From: Paracyclopina nana
Taxonomy: Eukaryota > Arthropoda > Copepoda > Cyclopoida > Cyclopettidae
NCBI GenBank assembly: GCA_019096065.1
Contig: JAGUCH010000008.1
Coordinates: 4,965,001 to 5,029,000, forward strand
Length of the DNA stretch: 64,000 nt
Direction: 5' to 3'
The position numbers and the translations under genes were made by a program. The notes under the pieces were generated by a model, which saw nothing but the letters and a program-made list of their open reading frames with translations, was not told where the DNA came from and made no database searches. Below, one piece after another: positions 34,701 through 46,700 of this stretch (position 1 is its first letter; each line of letters starts with the position of its first letter).

Positions 34701-37700
34701 TTTAAATGTTAGAGCCCATTGGGCAATCGGCCCCAAAGTTTTCATCTGAGTCAAGAACTCAGAGTTTTCTGCGAAACGAGGGTTCACCCACGTCTCTTCT
34801 TTGCTCAGCTCAAGGAGCTCCAATTCCTTCATTCAGGCAGGTGCTCTTTAATTGCTTCTTAAAAAGAAATATTTTTGGCTGATAGAACCTATGACTGGCA
34901 CTGCACCAAGGTTTCCTGAAATAATGAAAACCAACGATGTCAAGCATTTAGGAGTTAGTTTAGCTTTGACTTGTCCAGCCCAGGCGCATCCATCCCCAGG
35001 ATTCAGGTAATACGGGAGCGCATTTTAAAGGGTATGAACAATTATTATAGAGCCTGTGGGCAGTTCACCACCAAAAGTACCAAAAGAGGCAAAGAGCAAT
35101 ACATTTAGTGTTGATGTCAGCCAAGAGCTCATATCAATGAGCTGTCCAGGTCAAGGATTTCCAGCTCCATCATTTCGGTACACCATGCACCATTACGAAA
35201 AGGGCTTTTTCTCATTACATTTAGCAATTGATAATCTATTTCACTCTGCATTAATATTTTTTGAAGGAAAAAATATTCGTGTATTAGAGTGTAATAGTGC
35301 ATGATAGAAATACTAATGCTTATCCCAATTACAGATGGTACAAGTTTATGGAGACGACCAACAACAAAAAACTGGTTCACCTTGACGACCGAGTGAAGCA
35401 AGTTGGTGGTACTTTGATCATCAAGGAAGCCAAGGTTGATGACTCTGGAAAGTATTTGTGCATGGTGAATAACTCTGTTGGAGGCGAAAGCGTTGAAACT
35501 GTTCTCACCGTGACTGGTAAATTTCTTTATTTTATTTTTTATGTATATTTTATAATTTCCCCGAATTTCAGCTCCTCTCTCAGCTGAAATTGAGCCCAAA
35601 CAGCAAATTGTGGACTATGGCAGACCAGCAACTTTCAAGTGCAATTTTCAAGGAAATCCCATCAAAATTGTGTCTTGGATGAAAGATGGCATTGATTTGG
35701 GTCACTCTGAGCCCATTCTAAGAATCAACTCAGTTACCAAAGCTGACCGTGGAATGTATCAGTGTTTCGTGAGAAATGATGCTGAGAGTGCTCAAGCAAC
35801 AAGTGAGCTGAAACTTGGTGGTCGTTATGATCCTCCTGAATTTGTGTCGACCTTTGAAACCATCACTACCAAGCCTGGTCCTTTTATCTCCTTGCCTTGT
35901 GTTGCCAAAGGTGACCCAGCTCCTGAAATATCCTGGTTTGTCTATGGATCAGAGGTGGACAAAAGTGAAGGCACTGTCACCATAAATTCCCACAGATCTC
36001 CCAATGGTGATGTCCACTCGTACTTAAATATCAGCCAAGTTCGTACCAAGCATGGAGGAATTTATCAGTGTACTGCAAGCTCAAAAGTTGGCACTGTCGA
36101 CCATATCGGCAGATTGAATGTGTTTGGTGCTCCTTTCGTCAGACAAATGGAACCCATGAAAGTTGTGGCTGGAAAATCAATGCTGGTGACATGCCCAGTG
36201 GCCGGATATCCTGTGTCAAGCATAACCTGGGAAAAGGATGGCAGGCAATTGCCTTTCAATGACAGGCAAACAGTGTATCCCAACGGTACCTTGGTTATTC
36301 TGGATGTACAACGCAAAGAAGATGCTGCAGTGTACACTTGCATTGCTAGAAACGATGAAGGATACTCAGCTAGATCAGATCTTCAAGTTACAGTTATGGG
36401 TAAGCGGCTACGTTCATGGCTCACAACTTTTGTACCATGAATAATTATCTAATGACACGATTCCCTTACAGCTCTTATCAATTTAGTATATTATGTACTT
36501 AGCTTAGCATAGTTAAAACATGCCCTTGGCCAGATCTATCAATTTAGCGATTTTGTAGATCCTCCAAGAATCGTGCCTTTTACCTTTGGAAGGGAAATAT
36601 TTGACGAAGGAGAATATGCAACTACAATTTGCAGTGTGAGTACAGGAGATTTGCCGCTTCAAATCACTTGGAGTTTGCAAGGGGTTTCCGTCCAAGGGGG
36701 TGGAGAAACAGGCTTATCTACGGCTCCCATGGGCCCAAGAGCAAGCTTTCTTAGCATTCAGTCTGTGGGAAGCCAGCACAGTGGCGTGTATACGTGCACT
36801 GCTAGAAACGCTGCTGGAAACTCCTCGTTTTCAACAGCTCTCCTAGTTAATGGTGATTCAAGCTAGGAGGGGGGAAGATAAGAGCTTGGTCACAGGTGGT
36901 TTTAAAAAGGATATTTTTCGTGCACTTTTCAGAGCAACCACTCATTTTACCATTTTCATTTGGGGCTGATACCATTGATGAGGGTGAAAGAGTTCAGCTT
37001 ATTTGCTTTGTAAGCAAAGGTGATGAACCATTGGACATTTCCTGGTATCTCAAGGGAGATACCTTGTCCTCAGATCCCTCTATTACCACAAACATGATTG
37101 GCACGAGAACTTCTATGCTAATGATAAATAGTGTAGGATACAGGCACGGTGGTACATACTCTTGCAGAGCCACTAATCAGGCTGGATCAGAGACTCAGTC
37201 AGCTGATCTTAAAGTTAATGGTAATGAACATTAAAGGAGCTAGAGGAAAGAAAACTAAGAGGAAACAGGCATTTTACTTTAAATGGCTCAATTTAACCTT
37301 GACTTGCAAATTCGCAGAAAAGCCATTAATTGCGCCATTTGACTTTGGAGATGAGGCTGTGAATGAGGGAGAATTTGTTCAGGTTACTTGCAACATTAAA
37401 AGGGGGGACATGCCTCTGACCATATCTTGGAGCCTAAAAGGAGACATAATAGCATCTGAGCCTGCTATTACCACAACTATGATTGGCTCAAGAACTAGTA
37501 TACTTATGATCAATTCAGTGGGCTACAGGCACAGTGGTGAATACACCTGTATTGCCAAAAATGACGCAGGAACCTCATTTGAGTCAACCTTTCTGAAAGT
37601 CAATGGTTAGACTGAGGGAGGTATATAGAGGAAAAGGATTAGGACACTACAGAAGGCACTGATTATTATGCAAAAAACCTATAAAATGCATTTCACCATT

Positions 37701-40700
37701 CTTTTTAGAGCCACCTTTACTTGTACCTTTTCAATTTCCATCTGAGACAGTGGATGAAGGAAGCTATGTGCAAATTGGCTGCTCTGTAATTAAAGGGGAC
37801 GAGCCTTTGCAAATTTCTTGGTCCCTGCAAGGAGATGTAATTTCTTCAGACCCTTCAATTACTACAACTATGTTAGGCACCAGATCTAGCATTCTTATCA
37901 TTTCACAAGTTGGATATAGGCATGCAGGAGACTATTCTTGCAGAGCAACCAATAAAGCAGGGTCAAATACTCACTCAGCAACTTTACGCGTTAATGGTAC
38001 TTACAGAAAAGGGGGATGTTGGATACAGGAAAGGAGTCGCTTTAGGCTACTGGATTAAAACTAGGTGAACATTTTACATTACAGAGCCACCAAGAATAGT
38101 ACCATTTAGCTTTGGTTCAGACGTGGTTGATGAGGGCTCTCATGCTCAACTTATGTGCTCTGTGTCACATGGTGATGAACCCATGACCATTTCATGGAGC
38201 TTAAAAGGAGATACCATCAATTCTGAGCCCAGCATAACAACCACAATGATTGGGACTAGAGCATCAATTCTATTGATATCTAGTGTTGGGTACAGACATA
38301 GTGGTCAATACATTTGCACAGTTAAAAACTCAGCTGGGATCACCTCCCAGTCCACAGACTTAAAAGTCAATGGTTAGTTAAGCAGGATTGGTAGGAAGGA
38401 AGAGATCACAATATTCTGGATTAGCTGACTTTAATAAATGAATATTAATATTTACTTATTAGATCCACCCATGATTGGTCCTTTTCAATTCCCATCCAAT
38501 ACTGTGGACGAAGGCAGTTTTGTGCAAATTACCTGCTCAGTTGTGAAAGGAGATGAACCATTGCAAATATCTTGGTCACTCCAAGGCGATGTAGTCTCTT
38601 CTGATCCCTCTATCACAACTACCATGATAGGCAGTAGAACGAGCATTCTGATTATTTCTCAAGTTGGCTACAGACATTCTGGAGACTATTCTTGCAGAGC
38701 TACTAATAATGCAGGCACAGCTACGCATTCAGCCACTCTCAAAGTCAACGGTACTTAGCTTGAGGGGAATAGATAGAGATAGAAGAAGTCACTTATTGTC
38801 ACCAAGGCACTGGAATTTTTCTTAACATTTTCAGAGCCCCCTTTGTTGACACCCATGTCTTTTGGTAAAGATATTGTCAATGAGGGAGATTTTGGCCAAT
38901 TAGCATGTACTGTACTCAGAGGAGATCCACCTTTTTCGTTTACATGGAGCATGCAAGGAGATATTGTACATTCTGAGCCTGGATTAACAACATCTCAGAT
39001 TGGTGAAAGAATGTCAGTGCTTATGATAAACTCTGTGGGCCACAGACACAGTGGACAATACACTTGCATAGTCAGCAATTCTGCTGGCCAAGCATCTGTT
39101 ATGGCAGATTTGAAAGTTAATGGTTAGGTTCAATACAGGAATAGGAAGATGAATGAAAGTGGTCACAAAATTCCTGATTGACATCCCAATTTTAATGTTA
39201 CTTCCAGAGCCCCCTGTGTTGACTCCTATGTCTTTTGGAAAAGATATAGTAAATGAAGGAGATTTTGGTCAATTAGCTTGCACAGTTCTCAGAGGAGATC
39301 CACCATTCTCTTTCACCTGGAGCATGCAAGGGGACATAGTTCACTCTGAACCAGGCTTAACAACTTCCCAGATTGGGGGGAGAATATCAATGCTCATCAT
39401 AAACTCTGTGGGCCATAGACACAGTGGCCAATACACTTGCACAGTCAGTAATTCTGCTGGTCAAGTTTCTGTAACTGCAGATTTGAAAGTTAATGGTTAG
39501 GTTACAGGAGGACTGGGCAGAGGGAAGAAATGGTGGTCACAAGAAGCCAACTGGATTGAAAACAAGCATTCTTAATTCATCTTACAGAGCCCCCGGTTTT
39601 AACACCCATGTCTTTTGGGAAGGAAGTTGTTAATGAGGGAGATTATGGCCAGTTGGCCTGCACAGTCTTGCGAGGAGATCCACCATTTTCTTTCACATGG
39701 AGCATGCAGGGAGATGTAGTACATACAGAACCTGGTTTAAGCACATCTCAACTTGGAGAAAGAGCATCAATGCTGATGATTTACTCCGTGGGTCATAGGC
39801 ATAGTGGGCAATACACTTGCACTGTTAGTAACTCGGCTGGTCAAGTGTCAGCTACTGCTGATCTTAAAGTTAATGGTTAGAAACTAAGGATAGATAAGGA
39901 AGATGAATTTTTGAGGTCACAACAAAGGCAAGGATTCTTTTAACTTATTCAAAAATTACAGAGTCACCTGTTTTGACACCAATGTCTTTTGGCAAGGAAG
40001 TAGTGAATGAAGGAGACTATGGCCAACTCACTTGCATAGTTTTAAGAGGAGATCCACCATTTTCTTTCACATGGAGCATGCAAGGAGATGTGGTTCACAC
40101 TGAACCAGGTTTAACAACATCCCAGCTTGGAGAAAGAGCATCAATGCTCATGATTAATTCAGTGGGTCATAGACACAGCGGGCAATACACTTGTACAGTC
40201 AGCAATACAGCTGGAAAAGCATCAGCCACTGCTGTCCTTAAAGTGAATGGTTAGATTTGAGGAGCTTTAGCAACTGAAGAGGAGAGGTCACACAAGGCAG
40301 AATTTATAGGATATATTTTATTTGCATTTTCAGAGTCTCCGCAGATTATTCCTATAACATTTGGCAAGGAACTTTTTGATGAGGGCACCTCAGCTCAAAT
40401 CTTGTGTAGCATATCATCAGGCGATGAGCCAATGACCATCACTTGGTCTTTTCATGGGAACAATATAAGTTCTGATTCTGGTATCATCACCAGCAATATT
40501 GGATCAAGGACAAGTGTTTTGATAATTAGCTCTGTTAACCATGGCCACAGAGGTCAATACACTTGTATGGCAAAAAACAAAGCAGGATCTGCCACATCAT
40601 CAACACAATTGCTGGTCAATGGTTAGCTTTTAAACTGAAGGATTAGGAAATAAGAAAGAGGTCACTTAAAATCCCTTTTTACTATCATAAATGCCCTTTT

Positions 40701-43700
40701 CAGAGTCTCCAAAAATTGTTCCAATAACCTTTGGGCAAGATATTTTTGATGAGGGCACATCAGCGCAGATTCTTTGCAGTATATCTGCTGGCGATGAACC
40801 GATTACATTAACTTGGTCATTTCATGGAAACAACATCAGCTCTGATTCTGGAATCATGACGAGTAATCTAGGATCTAGGACTAGCTTTTTGATGATTACA
40901 TTTGTTAGCCATGGGCACAGGGGCAGATACACTTGCCATGCTAAAAACAAGGCTGGTTCTTCCACATCATCAACAGAGCTGATTGTCAATGGTTAGTCAA
41001 GTTAGACAATGATAGCTTGGAGAAAAGGGAGGAGAAGGGTCACAGTTTTCAACCAGCTGCTTTGATGGCAAGGCTAACTCATCTGTCATTTTTCATTGTT
41101 ACAGAACCTCCCAAAATTGTTCCAATTAACTTTGGGCAAAATGTTTTTGATGAAGGAACATCAGCTCAGATTCTGTGTAGCATATCTGCTGGTGATGAGC
41201 CGATAGTCTTAACGTGGTCTTTTCATGGAAATAATATTAGCTCTGATCATGACTAGCAATTTTGGATCAAGGGCTACGCTTCTAATGATCACATCTGTTA
41301 GTCATGGACATAGGGGAAGATACACTTGTCATGCCAAAAATAAGGCTGGTTCTGCCACTTCATCAACTGAGTTGATAGTTAATGGTTAGCTATCTTTTAA
41401 GGGAGGAAATGGCTAGAGGGAAGACAGAGGTCACTTATAAGTGCAACTTTCATGTTTTATAACAAACTTTTCAGAGCCTCCAAGAATAGCACCATTCCAG
41501 TTTGGTGATGAAATGAGAGAAGATACATATTCTCAGATCATGTGTGTAGTCACAAGTGGAGATCCACCTTTTACAATTTCTTGGTCCTTGCATGGCCACA
41601 ACCTGACCAGTGATCTTGGTATTTCGACCTCAAACATAGGAGACAGAACTAGTATCCTCATGATACCAAGTGTTAGCCATAAGCACATGGGTGATTACAC
41701 TTGTAAAGTCTCCAATAAAGCTGGCAGCGTCACTCATACTGCAGCTCTGAAAGTTAATGGTAGGGTAAATTTTGGGAGGACAGAGGATTAGGAGAAGGCA
41801 GTAATTGGCTACATGACTAGCTTTTGGCTCATTGAGATTCTTTTCTCTTTGCAGAGCCACCTGACATTCTTCCATTTGATTTTGGCAAAACTATCTTTGA
41901 CGAAGGAGACTTTGTACATGTTTCTTGCATATTAACCAAAGGAGATATGCCTCTAAAAATCAGTTGGACATTGCAACAAGGCAATGCTGCTTCTGTATCA
42001 GATTCTAGCATTACCACAAGCCAAGCTGGGCCAAGAGCCAGCTTTCTTAGCATTCCATCAGTTAGCCATAAGCACTCAGGAGTTTACACTTGCACTGCTT
42101 CAAATGCAGCTGGAAAGGCCTCATATTCTACTGAACTGAAAGTCAATGGTACTTACACATTTTAGCAGCTAAATCCAGTGCCTTCCTGTGACCTCTTTCT
42201 TCTCTTCCTCTTCCTCCTTTTTAAACTTATTTAGTTGGAGAGCAGATTTAACACATTCTAATTGTAGTGAGACCAAGATGGACTGTAGAACCAACTGACA
42301 AGCAATTTGCCCAAGGGAGTGATGCAAAAATTGATTGTAAAGCTGATGGTTTCCCTCAGCCTCAGATCTCTTGGAAAAAAGCAGTTGGTAAGCTTTTGAT
42401 CTTAAGTTACTTTTTATTTATAGCAATAATCTGGATTTTTCAGTTAATAACGCCCAGATGAGACCCACCCCAAATGACTACCAAGATCTCAGTCAAGGAG
42501 ACAGAACTGTGAGGATCATAGATGGCAGTTTGGTGATCAAGAACATTCAAAAAAGCCATGAAGGATATTATTTGTGCAAAGCTTCGAATGGCATTGGAGG
42601 CATCTCTGCAGTGGCGAAAATTGCCGTTCAAGGTGATAATTAGAGATGAATTCTTTAAATGACTCAATTTGCTTGATCTTTTTAAATTACAGCTCCTCCG
42701 TCTTTTGAGATCAAAAAGAGAACTCAAACTGCATTGATCACGGAAAATACTGTTCTTCAATGCGAGGCTAAAGGAGAAAAGCCAATTGGTATTCTTTGGA
42801 ACATGAACAATAAGAGACTAGATGCAAATGTGGACCAGAGATACACAATCCGTGAAGAAATTCAAGATGATGGTGTACTTTCCACTATAAGCATCAAGAA
42901 AACTCAACGAGAAGACTCAGCTCTTTTCACTTGTGTGGCAACAAATGCTTTTGGCAGTGATGATACTTCGATCAACTTGATCATTCAAGAGAAGCCTGAG
43001 ACTCCATACGGGCTCAAGGTTCTGGACAAATCCGGAAGGACCGTGAAACTCTCATGGCAAGCTCCTTATAATGGAAATTCCAACCTTACCAGATATGTGA
43101 TTGAATTCAAACCAACCAAGGGCACCTGGAGGCAAGATATTGATCATGTTTTGGTACCCGGAGATCAGACCATGGCTGGAGTGTTCAGTTTGAAGCCAGC
43201 AACCAGTTACCACTTCAGAATTGTGGCTCAGAACAGCATTGGAGTATCTGATCCTTCTGACACTGTTACAATTGAAACTGCTGAAGAAGCTCCTAGTGGA
43301 CCTCCAGTTGATATAAGAGTGGCTCCAGTTGATCAGCATACTTTGAGGGTTTCGTGGAAGCCTCCACTAACTGAAAATTGGAATGGAGATATCCTTGGAT
43401 ATTATGTCGGCTATAAGAAAACAGTCCATGGAGATGACAAACCCTACCTATTTGAAACTGTAGAGTTCATCAAGGAGCAAGGCCATGAGCACCAGCTTCA
43501 AATTTCTAACCTCGAAGTGTTCACTGAATATGCTGTGGTAGTCCAAGCATTCAACAAGATTGGACAAGGTCCAATGTCAGATGAAGTGCTTGTTCACACT
43601 GCTGAAGGAGCTCCTACCGTTCCTCCAGAAGATATTGTCATGACAACCCTGGATTCTCAATCAATCAAAGTTACCTGGACTTCTCCTCCTCTCACATCAA

Positions 43701-46700
43701 CCAATGGAGTCATCAAAGGATACAAGGTTATCTATGGACCAAGCATTTCCTGGTATGATCCATCAACTTGGGATACCAAGATTTCCACTGACACCAAAAC
43801 TGAATTGACTGGCTTGAAGAAGTACACAAATTACACAGTGACTGTATTGGCTTTTACAAATGGAGGGGATGGTGTGAAAAGCCCGGTGTATACTGCTAAA
43901 ACTGAACAAGACATCCCGGGGCCACCTTCTTCAGTCAAGGCTTTGGCAATGTCCCAAGACTCGATTTTGGTATCATGGAAGGAGCCTGAGGATCCAAATG
44001 GTGTAATTCTCCAATACACAGTGTATATGAAAGAGCTAGCTCGTAGCAATAGGGAGGTAGCTCCAAGAAGTCACAAAGTGAATGCCCTGCAAATGAGCCA
44101 TCAAATAGACAACTTGAACAGCAACTCAAGGTATGAATTCTGGGTGACCGCACACACTTCCATTGGAGAAGGAGCTCAATCCACAAAAGCAACACTGTCA
44201 CCCACAACTCGAATCCCAGCAAAAATTGCTTCCTTTGATGATACTTTTGTGGCTGTGGCCAAAACTGATGTTCAGCTTCCTTGCATTGCTGTTGGCAGTC
44301 CTCCACCTCAGTTACATTGGAAATCCAGGGATCAGCCCATTCCCAAAAATGACAGGATCAGGCAATTGCCCGATGGCAGCCTCCAAATCACAAGAGTCAC
44401 CAAAATGGATGCTGGCAAATACACTTGCATGGTGAATAACAAATTTGGCCAGGATACAGTTGTACATGAACTGATTGTCAACGGTCCACCTGAACCACCA
44501 AATGTGTCCATTTCTTCCCAAACTACTGATTCAGTGACCTTGAAGCTGAGACCCAAGAATCCGGAGGACAAGACTCCAGTGCATGGGTACAATCTCCATT
44601 ACAAGGCCGAATTTGGAGACTGGAATAGTGAACTGATTCCCTTTGGGTCAGAAGAGTTCACCCTGGATGATTTGCTTTGTGGAAAAGAGTACAGTCTCTA
44701 TGTTGCTGCCTATAACTCGTAAGTTATTAGTGAAACTCATTCATTTTGACGGCTGAATAGCATTCTTATTAAGGATTGGCATTGGAGAAAAATCTGAAAC
44801 CCTCAGCACCAAGACAAAAGGAGAGGCTCCAGCTGTCCCATTGGCACGATCATTTTTGGAAGTTTCAGCTGGGAGCGTTACGCTGCATTTGAATGCTTGG
44901 AAAGATGGAGGTTGTCCAATTCTCTACTTTGTTGTAGAATACAAGCCTCGGTATTAAAAGATTATTGTATTAAATTGAACAATTTATCAGCATGATGTTA
45001 TATTTTCAGAAATCACAAGGAATGGACTTTGGTGTCATCCAGTGTCAAAGCTGGGGGCAACTTTGTAGTACTTGATCTCAACCCTGCCACGTGGTACAAC
45101 CTGAAAGTCACTGCACATAACAATGCTGGTTTCTCTGTGGCTGAATATGAATTTGCCACTCTCACTGTCAGAGGAGGTAAGATTACCTAAATAACATAAC
45201 AACACGAATTGTCAATTGTCATCTTTATAAAGCTTTCTTTTTTACTCAATGCTTCAGTATTTTAAAGAGGAAACATATTTTGAAAGTATCGAGTTTCATT
45301 GGCCTGGCAATGATGAAAGCAGCTGTATAAATTAGCTTAGAAATGGGGGCCCTTTTTCAATTGCTTACTATTGTTGTCCTCCAGGTACCATAGCTCCAGC
45401 AAGAGAAATCCCCGGGGATGATTCAGATGTAGACAGCAATGAGCAGTTCATGAAAGCTTTGCAGTACTTTTTCACCAATGTCAACCTAGTTTTGCCTGTG
45501 GTTGCTGCAGTGGTCGTCATTGTCAGTGCCATCGTCTTCATCTGTGTTTTTAGAGCTAGGCATGCTCAAATCTTGAAGCCAGGTAATAATTCACGCTTCC
45601 TCTTTCATTTCCCATCTAGAAACAATTGGTGGGGCTTTTGGAGCTGATGACAAAGATGATGTGGATGTCAATCCAATGTTTCCTGGCTTGCCCAAATGGA
45701 TGGACTTGAATGTCATTGTGCCCACAATCGCTACTGTCATAGTGATTTGCGTTGGCATCATCATTGTCTGCGCTGTTTGTGTCATCACCAAAAGAAGGCC
45801 CCAAATGACTCCAGGTTGCCTTTAATGACATTCATCACCTGATTAAAAAGCCCTCAAGAATATTTTAGTGATTGTGCTTATATCCAATGCTGTATTTTTC
45901 AGAGGAGTATGGACAATACTATGGCCAAATGAACACCATGAATCCTAATAGGATGATGACAGTCAAGAGGGATGGTTTGCCTTATGAAGAAATGGGCTAT
46001 TGTCCTCCACCAAACAGAAAGTTGCCCCCAGTTCCTGGTCAGCATTCAAATTACAACACCATTGACCGAATCAAAAATGGTAAGAAATGCTCTTTTTCGT
46101 CCACGAATGATTGAGAATGAATGAAAGAGTTGCTATTCATACGAATGAATTGTGAGTGAGTGAGATATCGAGATGTTTTTTTCTTAAACTGAGGCTTAAA
46201 ATATCACATATGGACAGCGTTAAAATCATTGTCTTTAAAGATTTCCAATATTTGTAATTGTGAGTAGACAAGCAGCTTAAGAGTCTTTAGCTGTTTGCAT
46301 GCTTTCAACTTTGTCAATGGATCCAGATATTTTACCTTACTTTTTTGTTATTTTTTCAATTTTTGCTAACTAGAATGCTTACTCACGTTTATTTCTCCAT
46401 TTTTTCTCATCACACTTTTTGTGCCCCTCGAAACACAAAAAATGAACCATGTAGGCAACAAGAAGCAACAGCAGAATGGTTACTCAACTTGGGACCCCAG
46501 GAAGGCCAAGAATGGAGAAGTGCCTCAGTATGACGAGATTCCTTATGGAGATGTGGGTCCAAGTGGTAAAGGTCAATTGCCTGATGTTCCTGCTGAATAC
46601 TCGCAGGTTCCTCAGATTCCCCAAAGACAAGGTATTCAAGGCATCATCATCCTCTGGTGATCTTCAGCTCTTCTGGTCTTCCTTCTTGACACTGACTCTT

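Noticed and set aside
31712..35177. Regular units of similar sequence that look like a tandem repeat or CRISPR-like array
   Set aside because: Units are exons with splice sites and conserved Ig motifs, spacers are variable in length, and the repeat part is coding.
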